Part shown: piece by piece, positions 44,028-51,972 of the stretch | Position numbering within the stretch: position 1 is the first letter of the stretch | How the letters are laid out: each line of letters starts with the position of its first letter | Origin: Anaerolineales bacterium | GTDB lineage: Bacteria; Chloroflexota; Anaerolineae; Anaerolineales; UBA4823 | DNA: 53,974 nt | Assembly: GCA_016932955.1 (NCBI GenBank) | Contig: JAFGBV010000217.1 | Coordinates: 1 to 53,974, forward strand | Direction of reading: 5' to 3' | Notes under the pieces: model-generated | Told to the model about the DNA's origin: nothing | The model's input: the letters and a program-made list of their open reading frames with translations, nothing else | The model's database searches: none | Position numbers and translations under genes: made by a program

Positions 44028-45240
44028 AACGAAAACGCCACAATGCCAGCCCACTGAAAAGCACGCCAAATCCTGCCAGTGCAACCGCTGGCTCCAAAAC
44101 CTCCACCAGCCCCCAGCCGCTAATCAGGATACCCTTGAATCCATCCATCATCCATGCTACGGGTGTCAGGTGACCGAGGAACTGCACAGTGGGGGAGGTG
44201 AATTCCAAGGGCATCCAGGCACCGCCTAACCCAGACAGGATAAACATCGGCACAAGAGACAACACGATTACATGCTCTTCCGTCCGTGCAATCGCGCCAA
44301 TCAATAATCCTAGACTGCCAGCAAAGAAAGAAGAAGCGAGGATCATCAATAAGGCAGCCAATGGCCGTTGGAAGTAATCCAAATCCAGAAAGATCTGCCC
44401 AAACACTGTCAGGAGCAAGAGTTGCAGGAAGATCATACCAATCATCGTCAGGAAATGGCCTGCCAGGATCTCCACCCGGCTGATCGCCGTCGTCAGTAGA
44501 CGCTGCAACGCGCGTGACTTGCGCTCCAGCACCAGCACCTCTGCAGCCCCGATCAACCCTGCTATCGAAAACTGCGCCATCATCCCCGGCGAAGAATGCG
44601 CGAACGGATTCTCCCCATAAGGGCTTGGCTCTTCCTCCTCCGCCACAACAGCCTGTTCCACCGCCACGGTAACGGGCGGGGAATGCCAGGCTGCCAGCGC
44701 CTCGCTCACTGCAGCATCGAAATATGCCTCCTGGGCAGCCGCATCCTCAAAAGCGCCCTGCTCCAGGTAAGCCTGCGTGCTGATCCTCGCCACCTGCAGC
44801 GCATTCACCAGTCGGTTCGCCGCAGTTTGCACCTCGTTCTGCGCTGTGATACCCGCATTCGCCGCCGGGTCAACAATGACTCCCAGGCTTAAGGGCATAT
44901 CGCCTGTCAGTGACTCGCTGTAACCCGCCGGGACAATGACCGCCGCCGCCACATCGCCATCCGTAACCAGCTCATCCAGGTTTGCATCCTGTTCTGCATC
45001 CTCCAGCCGGATTACCCGTGAGGCGTCCAGCGCCTGACGCAACGCAGGACTGAAGCGCCCCTGGTCTTCGTCCAGGAAAACCACCGGCAGGCGCGCGTCC
45101 GCTTCCCCGTTGCCACCCCCGCTAAATATGAACCCGAACAAGAGCGTAAAGCCCACCGGCATAACCACCAGGAAGAAAACAAACTTCCAATCACGCACCA
45201 TCTGGGAAAAATCTTTGAGGGTTAAATCAATGATACGCAT
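44020..45240 (-). CDS. ABC-2 type transporter permease
   Basis: This 406-residue exporter subunit has one N-terminal TM helix (FVFFLVVMPVGFTLLFGF), a large extracytoplasmic domain (about 45-215), and five C-terminal TM helices (about 215-400) with the ABC-2 pattern ILSGLGGAWMP and LTPVAWMMDGFKGI. The topology matches NatB/YhgE-like and DrrB-like permeases. ATG 45240 with GGAGG at 9 nt is chosen over an upstream start. It is 13 nt after the other permease. The exported compound is unknown (drug, sodium or lipid). Confidence 0.9.
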   Translation of the reverse strand: MRIIDLTLKDFSQMVRDWKFVFFLVVMPVGFTLLFGFIFSGGGNGEADARLPVVFLDEDQGRFSPALRQALDASRVIRLEDAEQDANLDELVTDGDVAAAVIVPAGYSESLTGDMPLSLGVIVDPAANAGITAQNEVQTAANRLVNALQVARISTQAYLEQGAFEDAAAQEAYFDAAVSEALAAWHSPPVTVAVEQAVVAEEEEPSPYGENPFAHSSPGMMAQFSIAGLIGAAEVLVLERKSRALQRLLTTAISRVEILAGHFLTMIGMIFLQLLLLTVFGQIFLDLDYFQRPLAALLMILASSFFAGSLGLLIGAIARTEEHVIVLSLVPMFILSGLGGAWMPLEFTSPTVQFLGHLTPVAWMMDGFKGILISGWGLVEVLEPAVALAGFGVLFSGLALWRFRFE

Positions 45241-45253
45241 AGCTCTTACCCTC

Positions 45254-46603
45254 CTAAGCAAACCGCTTTTGCATTCGCCAAACACCTACGGCGAAGAAGA
45301 CCGCACTCCACACCAGCACCACCGTTAGCGTCATCAGCACTTGCTGCAAGGGTTTCCCATCCATTGCCTGGGTGAAGGCGCGCATTGCCCACCCCTGCGG
45401 CACCAGCAGCGAGGCCGTATCCAGCGCCTTCGGCAGGTTTGGTGCCCCCCCAGCGAAAACCTTGATCAGCCCGATCATCCCCGTCGTTGTGAATACGCCG
45501 CCAAACACAACCCCCGCCTGGCGCGAGTTTTTCAATAACGAGATCACAAACAGCCCGCAGGTAGATGAGATGATCACCAATCCCACCGTTGCCAGAGCCA
45601 CGGAGAGCAAATCGCCCCATTGGACGGCAAACACCAGCCGCCCAAAGATCAGCAGCACCATCACCTGCACCAAGATCGTCAGGCCAACCGACAGGAATTT
45701 GCCCGTCAATACTGTCGAATGGGGCGTGGGAGTGGTGAACAAGCGCGGCAAGGTCCCTTTTTCATCCTCCGTGATGATCGACTGCGCCGTCGCACCGCCA
45801 GTGAAAAAGGCATAGAAAACCATCATCCCGCTCATCACCCCGCGGATGATCAATTCAAATGTATTAGCCTTTTCCTGGTTGCTCCCCTGCGGGTTGCGCA
45901 CTGCAACCAGTGGGGTGGCGCCCATCTCGGTGCTGGCTTGGCTGCCGCCCATCGCTTGCTGCAGAAACGTCATCGCAATCTGCTGGGCGCGCGCGCCGTC
46001 AACCGACTGACCGTTCTCCTGTAATTGGTCCACCACCACCTGCATCCCCACCTTCGTCCCGCTCAAATATTCGACCATCAAGCCGATCATCGCATGGACG
46101 ATCTGTGGTCCCAGCGTGAGCGTGGGATCCTGGTAAAGCGTGATGGCAGCCGTCTTACCCTCCTCGATCAAGGCTGCTGTAAAATTCTCCGGGATGATCA
46201 CCGCTACCCCCGCCCTGCCCTGGTCCACCGCCGCCCGTGCGCTTGCAGGGCCGGCTGCCACCTCCACCACCAGCAGCTCCGCAAAAGCCTCGCTTTGCAG
46301 CAAGTTCACCACCACCCCACCCATCGTCTCTGCACCTGCGACCTGCAATCCCGCCTCCCCCATCTGCGCTCCCATTTCACCCATCGCCTCAATATTGAAA
46401 TATGGGCTGCCCTGGTCGAGGTTGGCAACCTGCACCAGCGTCTGTGGCAGGTTGAACTCGTTGCCGTCCTCATTCCGCATTCCGCCAAATAGAAAATAAA
46501 ACAATCCGGTCATCAGGATCGGAATGCCAAACATAAACACCACGGAAAACATGCTGCGGAATGATTGGCTCAAATCCTTAAGAGCAATATCGAGAGCTTT
46601 CAT
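45254..46603 (-). CDS. ABC-2 type transporter permease
   Basis: This 449-residue partner of the neighbouring permease has the same layout: TM1 (SVVFMFGIPILMTGLFYFLF), a large outer domain (about 40-240), and a C-terminal group of TM helices with GVMSGMMVFYAFFTGGATAQSI and TSLLVPQGWAMRAF. The EKGTLPRLFTTP segment corresponds to the coupling helix seen in ABC-2 permeases. ATG 46603, preceded by GAGGGA, is preferred over TTG 46612. It lies 5 nt after the ATPase gene. The two permeases are diverged, so the exporter is probably a heterodimer. Confidence 0.9.
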   Translation of the reverse strand: MKALDIALKDLSQSFRSMFSVVFMFGIPILMTGLFYFLFGGMRNEDGNEFNLPQTLVQVANLDQGSPYFNIEAMGEMGAQMGEAGLQVAGAETMGGVVVNLLQSEAFAELLVVEVAAGPASARAAVDQGRAGVAVIIPENFTAALIEEGKTAAITLYQDPTLTLGPQIVHAMIGLMVEYLSGTKVGMQVVVDQLQENGQSVDGARAQQIAMTFLQQAMGGSQASTEMGATPLVAVRNPQGSNQEKANTFELIIRGVMSGMMVFYAFFTGGATAQSIITEDEKGTLPRLFTTPTPHSTVLTGKFLSVGLTILVQVMVLLIFGRLVFAVQWGDLLSVALATVGLVIISSTCGLFVISLLKNSRQAGVVFGGVFTTTGMIGLIKVFAGGAPNLPKALDTASLLVPQGWAMRAFTQAMDGKPLQQVLMTLTVVLVWSAVFFAVGVWRMQKRFA

Positions 46604-46608
46604 GATCT

Positions 46609-47553
46609 TCAATCCCTCAGCCCGCGTCCGGTCAGGTGCAGGAACACCGCTTCCAGGTTGGGCTCCTGAATCTCCACCGAAGTGATGCGCACCCCGGCAG
46701 TCGCCGCGCTCTCAAAGAGGCGCGGCAGAACCAAGTTGCTGTCATCCACCAGCAGGCTGATGCCCCCATCCTCCGTGCTCACCTTGTGCACACCTTCCAC
46801 ATCCTTCCATACCGCCATCATCGGCTCCGCCTCCAGGCTGGTCGTAAGCGTCAGGCGGTCCATCTCCCCAACAATCTTCACCAGCTCCTCGTGCGTCCCC
46901 ACTGCAATCAATTTACCATGATCCATGATCGCAATGTGATCCGAAAGTTCCTGCGCCTCTTCCATATAATGTGTGGTGTATAAAACTGTCGTTCCCTGGC
47001 GGTTCAGTTCAAGCACATTGTCCAGGATATTACGCCGTGATTGCGGATCGATGCCCACCGTGGGCTCATCCATGATGATCACTTGCGGTTTGTGCAGCAG
47101 TGCAATTCCAATGTTCAATCGCCGCTTCATTCCGCCCGAAAACTTGCCCACTGCCCCCTTGCGCCGCTCCTCCAGCCCGATCACCGCCATCACCTCATCC
47201 ACGCGCTTGCGCAACGGCTCGCCGCGCAGCCCGTACATCTTCCCCCAAAACATCAGGTTTTCCTGCGCTGAAAGGTCCTCATACAAGGCAATATCCTGTG
47301 GTACAACTCCAATTACCGCCTTTACCTCCAGTGCTTCTGTGCGGATCGAGTGCCCCAGCACCCGCACATCCCCCTGGTTGGGATGTAGCAGGCAAGAGAT
47401 GATCGAGATCGTCGTCGTCTTGCCCGCCCCATTAGGACCCAGCAAGCTGAAAATCTCGCCCTGCTGCACAGCAAAATCAATGCCCTGCACCGCCTGCGCT
47501 TCGCCAAAGCTTTTATGCAGGTTCTGCACCTCAATCGCAATGGGTTGATCCAT
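46609..47553 (-). CDS. ABC transporter ATP-binding protein (DrrA/NatA-type)
   Basis: This 314-residue ATPase of the ABC-2 exporter has Walker A GPNGAGKTTT, Q-loop VPQD, signature FSGGMKRRLN, Walker B VIIMDEPTVG and the H-loop TTHYMEE, all complete. The C-terminal roughly 80 residues (from about 230; LTLTTSLEAEP) form the extra domain common in DrrA/NatA-like ATPases. ATG 47553 follows AGGAGG at 7 nt. The two following genes encode permeases. Energises export across the membrane. Confidence 0.95.
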   Translation of the reverse strand: MDQPIAIEVQNLHKSFGEAQAVQGIDFAVQQGEIFSLLGPNGAGKTTTISIISCLLHPNQGDVRVLGHSIRTEALEVKAVIGVVPQDIALYEDLSAQENLMFWGKMYGLRGEPLRKRVDEVMAVIGLEERRKGAVGKFSGGMKRRLNIGIALLHKPQVIIMDEPTVGIDPQSRRNILDNVLELNRQGTTVLYTTHYMEEAQELSDHIAIMDHGKLIAVGTHEELVKIVGEMDRLTLTTSLEAEPMMAVWKDVEGVHKVSTEDGGISLLVDDSNLVLPRLFESAATAGVRITSVEIQEPNLEAVFLHLTGRGLRD

Positions 47554-47588
47554 AGTACCCTCCTTTGTTCGACCCCTCATAGGCAAGA

Positions 47589-47614
47589 GGCTGGACGGTG
47601 TCAGCCGTCCAGCC
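47589..47614 (-). terminator. Hairpin after the saccharopine dehydrogenase-like gene
   Basis: A perfect 10-bp inverted repeat (GGCTGGACGG/CCGTCCAGCC) with a 6-nt loop lies 31 nt past the stop of the saccharopine dehydrogenase-like gene and 35 nt before the ABC ATPase ATG. The run after it on the minus strand (TCTTGCC) is only modestly T-rich, so it may be a weak terminator or processing site. Confidence 0.5.
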
Positions 47615-47645
47615 CCCTGTTCTTACATAAGTGAATACGAAATCG

Positions 47646-48854
47646 TCAGCAAACCTTCTCAACAATATGAATATTGTGTCTCTTCAGGTTTTCAATCAGG
47701 AAATCGTACGCCGCCCCATAAATGCCATCCTCCGGCGCCACAATCCCCTTCTCCTTGATCATGCCCTTCCCAAGCAGCACCGCCCCTAGCGTCGCCGAAA
47801 AACCCGTCACCCGCGCCATCGAAGTGAATCCGTTCGGCTCGCCCTCATCCCACATGTGGTAGGTGATGCGCACATCCTTGCCATCCTTCTTCCCCTCCAC
47901 CGTGTTGTACATCACGCAGGTATCCAGGTCGCCTGCCTTCGGCTCCAGCCGTGGCGTCAGCACCTTCGAGAGCACCAGGCGCGGCACAAAGCAGTCCACC
48001 GGCTCGATCTCCAGCATACCGCACTCCTTCAGCGTCTGGATGCCCTGCCAGTGACCCGGCCAGCGTACCGTCTTCTCTGCAAAATAATCCACATTCGGAC
48101 GCGTGTACACAAAACTCGGCATCCCCGGCGTAATGAACGCCTCCAGCTCCTCATCCCTTCCCAGTTCAGCGAAGTGGAAAGTCTCGTACTCATCCATCGC
48201 CTGTACCACTGTCGGCTTTCCATTCTTGATGATCTGCACCTTAATCATGTACTCGCGCAGCACATGCGCAAAAGCCCAGGTGATCATGTATTTCAGTGGG
48301 TGGCGTGCGGCAGTTTCTTTCGATGGGATGCCCCCCACGCGAGCTACCGCCCGGCTCACACTGTCCAGCTTGCGCATCGCGTTTCCCACGGTGACATTGC
48401 TCAGCCCGGGCGCAAAACCCATCCCATCCAGGATCGTGATCCCCTTTTCCACTGCGCGTTCATGCAGCCAATCGCCGTAGTCCTCGTAACTCATCTCATG
48501 CCGGTGCAGCCCCTCATCCTCCTCCACATCCGGGCGGCGGTGATACTCCTCCAGCACATCCACGAAATTGATCCCCGCCTCGATCGCTGCCTCCATTGCT
48601 AGGTAGCTTGTGTGCCGAGTGGGCAGCGTGCTCACCGCTACGTCATATTGCTTCATCATTTCAGCGGTGTCTGAATCATTCTCGATATTCAGCGCGTGAG
48701 TCACTATCTTTTCACCCAACCAGTGCTTCACCGTCGAGAGCCCCACTTCGCTGGCATCTGCAATGCCCACCATCTCACAGCCGTAATTCGTTACCAGGTC
48801 CCAAGCCACGGCGCGACCAATCTTGCCGCAACCACCGATCACTAGTGCCTTCAT
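47646..48854 (-). CDS. Saccharopine dehydrogenase-like NAD(P)-dependent oxidoreductase
   Basis: This 402-residue protein has an N-terminal Rossmann fold (KALVIGGCGKIGRAVA, glycine motif at 7-12) and the general layout of saccharopine dehydrogenase/lysine-6-dehydrogenase-like enzymes (PTRHTSYLAMEAAIEAGINFVDV, DGMGFAPGLSN, GGIP). It could interconvert an amino acid with an oxo acid through a saccharopine-like adduct, or oxidise lysine. ATG 48854 with AGGAG is chosen, leaving 110 nt to the stop of leuD. That gap carries a three-copy repeat. Being last in a row with LeuC/D-like and IDH-like genes, it may belong to an amino-acid route. The exact substrate is unknown. Confidence 0.8.
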   Translation of the reverse strand: MKALVIGGCGKIGRAVAWDLVTNYGCEMVGIADASEVGLSTVKHWLGEKIVTHALNIENDSDTAEMMKQYDVAVSTLPTRHTSYLAMEAAIEAGINFVDVLEEYHRRPDVEEDEGLHRHEMSYEDYGDWLHERAVEKGITILDGMGFAPGLSNVTVGNAMRKLDSVSRAVARVGGIPSKETAARHPLKYMITWAFAHVLREYMIKVQIIKNGKPTVVQAMDEYETFHFAELGRDEELEAFITPGMPSFVYTRPNVDYFAEKTVRWPGHWQGIQTLKECGMLEIEPVDCFVPRLVLSKVLTPRLEPKAGDLDTCVMYNTVEGKKDGKDVRITYHMWDEGEPNGFTSMARVTGFSATLGAVLLGKGMIKEKGIVAPEDGIYGAAYDFLIENLKRHNIHIVEKVC

Positions 48855-48891
48855 ACAATTTTTCTCCTTGAATAGTTTTGTTGGTTTTGAA

Positions 48892-48955
48892 CAATACCCC
48901 ACATCGGGGTGTTGTGGGGTATTGCAGCTTAGCGATCCGCAATACCCCACCGATG
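48892..48955 (-). repeat. Three-copy inverted/direct repeat with alternative hairpins
   Basis: On the minus strand a 12-nt unit appears as GTGGGGTATTGC (48950-48939), its exact complement GCAATACCCCAC (48925-48914), and the direct unit again without the last base, GTGGGGTATTG (48902-48892). Copy 2 can pair with copy 1 (12 bp, 13-nt loop, further extended by CATCG/CGATG) or with copy 3 (11 bp, 11-nt loop), but not both. It lies 15 nt past the leuD stop and about 37 nt before the next start codon. It could be an attenuator-like RNA switch, a processing site, or three operator sites for a dimeric regulator. Confidence 0.85.
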
Positions 48956-48964
48956 ATTAAGAGT

Positions 48965-49459
48965 TCACTGCTTCCTCTCTAGCAACCGCTGGCGGGTGTA
49001 CGGGATCAATCCGCCCGCATCGATGATTGCCTGCCGCGACTGCGGCAACGCCTGGATGGCAAAAGACTTCCCGCTCGTCTGATTCACCACCCACTCCTTG
49101 CCCACTTCCAGTTCATCCCCCTCCTCCGCCTCGATCTCCGGGCAGATCACCGTACGCAACCCCAGGTTGATCGAGTTCTGCAGAAAGATGCGCGCAAAAT
49201 GCCGCGCCACCACCACCAGCTCCGGCCCCTTCAGGCACGAAGCCGCCTGCTCGCGCGAAGATCCACAGCCAAAATTCTTCCCCGCCACGATCACACTGCC
49301 CGGCGGGATATCCCCGTTCTTCAATGCCTTGTTGAACGCTCCGTGGTCTGCAAACGCATACTGCGGTGTCTCGCTCGGCAGCACCGTCGCCATGTACCGC
49401 CCGGGATAGATAATATCAGTCGAGATATCATCGCCAAGTTTCAATACCACTTTACCCAT
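48965..49459 (-). CDS. leuD: 3-isopropylmalate dehydratase small subunit / aconitase-family swivel domain (LeuD-like)
   Basis: This 164-residue swivel-domain subunit pairs with the LeuC-like protein to isomerise a hydroxy-dicarboxylate. It has the GDDISTDIIYPGRY opening, the active-site loop FGCGSSREQA, and LRTVICPEIEAEEGDELEV. The short archaeal-type length (about 165) is as in HacB/LeuD2. The substrate-specificity loop reads YMAT after PGR, matching neither the YLRT reported for homoaconitase nor YLVY for isopropylmalate isomerase, so specificity is open. A 1-nt gap separates it from leuC, with the ribosome-binding site inside leuC's end. Confidence 0.82.
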   Translation of the reverse strand: MGKVVLKLGDDISTDIIYPGRYMATVLPSETPQYAFADHGAFNKALKNGDIPPGSVIVAGKNFGCGSSREQAASCLKGPELVVVARHFARIFLQNSINLGLRTVICPEIEAEEGDELEVGKEWVVNQTSGKSFAIQALPQSRQAIIDAGGLIPYTRQRLLERKQ

Positions 49460-49460
49460 C

Positions 49461-50765
49461 TTAACCTCCTGTCCGTGGGTCGGTGATCACACCGGTAATC
49501 GCACTGGCAGCCGCCACAGCCGGAGAACATAAATACACTTCCGCTGTTGGATTGCCCATCCGTCCCTTGAAGTTGCGGTTGGTCGTCGCCAGCGCCACAT
49601 CACCATCTGCCAGCGCCCCCTGGTGCACCCCCAGGCACGGTCCGCAGCCCGAGTTCATCACCACCGCCCCGGCTGCCATCAGCGCGCTCAGGTAGCCCAG
49701 CTTCATCGCTTCCTGGTAAATACGCGCCGAGGCTGGGAACACCAACATGCGCACCCCGCGCGCTACCCGCTTGCCATCCAGGATCTTTGCCGCAATCTCA
49801 ATATCGTCCAGCCGCCCATTCGTGCACGAGCCAATCACGATCTGTTGGATCACCTTCCCTGCCACCTCCTGCACTGGCTTCACATTGTCCACCGTGTGGG
49901 GGCAAGCAATCTGCGGTTCCAACGCTGCCGCGTCGATCTCGATCACCCGCTCGTAAACCGCCCCCTCGTCAGGCCCAAAGATCGTCACCTCCTCCGGCAC
50001 ACCTGCTACCTCCTTGAGGTAGCGCAGCGTCTCTGCATCCGGCGGCACGATCCCCGAAGTGGCCCCCGCCTCTACTGACATGTTGCAGATCGTCAGGCGG
50101 CCTGAGGTATCCATGCTGCGGATCGTCTCGCCGTGGAACTCGATAACCTTATAGTTCGCCCCCTCCGCCGTCAGCTTGCCGATCAGATACAGGATCAGGT
50201 CCTTTGCAAACACGCTTGGCCTAAACTTGCCATTCACCACCACCTTGATCGTCCCCGGCACTTCCACGTTCAGCACGCTGCCCAGCGCCCACACCGAGGC
50301 CATTTCTGTTGCGCCAATCCCAAAGGCGAACGCCCCCAGCGCCCCATGACTCGTCGTGTGGCTGTCCGTGCCCACCACCACTGCCCCCGGGCGCACATAG
50401 CCGTTCTCTGGCAGGATCTGGTGACAGATGCCCCCCTCGTCACCGCGGATATCATGGAATTTCGCGATTCCCTGTTTGCCCACGAAATCGCGCACCTTCT
50501 TCTGGTTTGTCGCCGTCTTTGCGCTTTCTGCCGGTACGCGGTGATCGAAGATGATTGCAATCTTCGAGGGGTCCCACACCTTTGCTTCCAGCCCGGTACC
50601 CTTGTAGACTTCCAGGAACTGATTGAGCACCAGCGCGCCGTTCTCGTGCGACATCGCCAAATCTACCTTCGGCTCCACAACCTCCCCCGCCTGCACAGCC
50701 GTCTTTCCGCTGGCCCTGGCAAGGATCTTTTCAACCATCGTCATTGCATGCACATTTTCTCCCAT
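49461..50765 (-). CDS. leuC: 3-isopropylmalate dehydratase large subunit / aconitase-family hydratase (LeuC-like)
   Basis: This 434-residue Fe-S hydratase has the 4Fe-4S ligands Cys in VIGSCTNGR and the pair in NSGCGPCLG; GTDSHTTSHGALGAFAFG carries catalytic His and Ser. The TKxR-like region reads ATTNRNFKGRMG. Length fits the short two-subunit type (LeuC2/HacA/DmdA, about 420) rather than bacterial LeuC (about 466). It may act on isopropylmalate, homocitrate, citramalate or dimethylmalate. ATG 50765 follows AGGAGA. It sits between a CoA transferase gene and leuD, 12 nt downstream of the former. Confidence 0.86.
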   Translation of the reverse strand: MGENVHAMTMVEKILARASGKTAVQAGEVVEPKVDLAMSHENGALVLNQFLEVYKGTGLEAKVWDPSKIAIIFDHRVPAESAKTATNQKKVRDFVGKQGIAKFHDIRGDEGGICHQILPENGYVRPGAVVVGTDSHTTSHGALGAFAFGIGATEMASVWALGSVLNVEVPGTIKVVVNGKFRPSVFAKDLILYLIGKLTAEGANYKVIEFHGETIRSMDTSGRLTICNMSVEAGATSGIVPPDAETLRYLKEVAGVPEEVTIFGPDEGAVYERVIEIDAAALEPQIACPHTVDNVKPVQEVAGKVIQQIVIGSCTNGRLDDIEIAAKILDGKRVARGVRMLVFPASARIYQEAMKLGYLSALMAAGAVVMNSGCGPCLGVHQGALADGDVALATTNRNFKGRMGNPTAEVYLCSPAVAAASAITGVITDPRTGG

Positions 50766-50777
50766 AAAGTTCTCCTT

Positions 50778-51971
50778 CTAAATTGCCATCTTCTCTTTCA
50801 TTGTCTTGATCTCATCCGGCGTGTATCCCAGCTCCGTCAGGATCGCTTCTGTATGCTCCGAAAGCCGCGGCGAAGGCATGGTGATCTCCGCTGGTGTCTT
50901 CGAGAACTTCGCCGTCATGTTGAACACTTTCACCGGACCAATCCCCGGTTGCTCCACATCTGCGCTCACCTCGCGATATTGCGCCTGGGGCTGGGTCAGT
51001 GCCTCTTCCAGGCTCAGGATATCCCCTGAAGGGATGCCCTTCGCGTTCAGCACTTCTACCCAGTAATCGGTCGTGTTTTGCACCAGCTTCTCCTCCAGCA
51101 GCGGCGTCAGCAAGAAACGATTCCCCTTGCGCGTATCCCGTTCCTGGAAGCGTGGATCGGTCTTCAGCTCTGGCACGCCTAGCTCATCCGCTAGGCCTTC
51201 CCACTGCTGCTGCTGGTTAGCGGCAATATTGATATAGCCGTCCTTCGTGCGGAAGGTGCCCGAAGGCGCCGCGGTGAAATTATCGTTTCCCAGCAGCACC
51301 GGCTGCTGCCCGCCAATCAGCAGATTCGCCGCAACCCAGCCCATCAGCGGCATGATCGAATCCAGCAGCGCAATATCGATGAACTGTCCTTCGCCTGTGC
51401 GCTCGCGGTGGTACAGTGCCGCCATCACCGCAAAAGCCGCATTCAGCCCGCCTACTGTATCACAAACCGGGAAACCGCAGCGCAGCGGGTTCAGCCGTTC
51501 ATCCCCGTTAATCGCCATCACCCCAGAAAGCCCCTGGATGATCTGGTCATAGGCTGGCTTGAAGGCATCCGGTCCCGTCTGCCCGAATCCAGAGATGGCG
51601 CAGTAGATCAACCGCGGGTTGATCTTGCACAATTCTTCATAAGAAAAGCCCAAGCGCGCCATCACCCCCGGGCGGAAGTTCTCTACCAGCACATCGGCCG
51701 TCGCCGCCAGCCGGCGGAACACCTCCTTCGCCTCCGGGATTTTTAAATTCAGCGTCAGCGACTTCTTGTTCGAATTCTGCGCCAAAAAGCTCGTCCCCAG
51801 CAGCTCTTTATTGTACTTGGGCACATTGCCCAGTTTGCGCGCCAGGTCGCCCCCATCCGGGTTCTCGATCTTGATCACATCTGCCCCCAGCAGCGCCAGG
51901 TGCAGCGTGGCAAACGGCCCGGAAAGCACGTTGGTCATATCCAGCACGCGGATCCCTTCCAGCAGTCTCAT
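50778..51971 (-). CDS. CaiB/BaiF (family III) CoA transferase
   Basis: This 397-residue CoA transferase moves CoA between carboxylic acids by a family III mechanism. It starts with LLEGIRVLDMTNVLSGPFAT, has the CoA-binding LLGADVIKIENPDGGD, and the catalytic Asp in QFIDIALLDSIM (about residue 200). It also has NFRPGVMARLGFSYEEL and a C-terminal QAQYREVSADVEQP. It could activate a hydroxy-dicarboxylate such as citramalate for the lyase next to it. The stop of the lyase and the start here are 1 nt apart, with GGAAGGAG inside the lyase end, so expression is coupled. Relatives act on formyl-CoA, carnitine, bile acids, succinyl-CoA and others. Confidence 0.93.
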   Translation of the reverse strand: MRLLEGIRVLDMTNVLSGPFATLHLALLGADVIKIENPDGGDLARKLGNVPKYNKELLGTSFLAQNSNKKSLTLNLKIPEAKEVFRRLAATADVLVENFRPGVMARLGFSYEELCKINPRLIYCAISGFGQTGPDAFKPAYDQIIQGLSGVMAINGDERLNPLRCGFPVCDTVGGLNAAFAVMAALYHRERTGEGQFIDIALLDSIMPLMGWVAANLLIGGQQPVLLGNDNFTAAPSGTFRTKDGYINIAANQQQQWEGLADELGVPELKTDPRFQERDTRKGNRFLLTPLLEEKLVQNTTDYWVEVLNAKGIPSGDILSLEEALTQPQAQYREVSADVEQPGIGPVKVFNMTAKFSKTPAEITMPSPRLSEHTEAILTELGYTPDEIKTMKEKMAI

Positions 51972-51972
51972 A

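Noticed and set aside
47856..48602. 248-codon open frame on the plus strand
   Set aside because: Lies wholly opposite the saccharopine dehydrogenase-like gene, has a His/Arg/Leu-rich composition typical of an antisense shadow, and has no start signal.
48965..50765. Aconitase (acnA/acnB) identity for the LeuCD-like pair
   Set aside because: The separate short large and small subunits match the LeuC2/LeuD2/HacAB type; aconitases are single chains of about 850-900 residues.
50133..51029. 298-codon open frame on the plus strand
   Set aside because: Antisense to leuC and the CoA transferase gene, with His/Leu/Arg-rich shadow composition.
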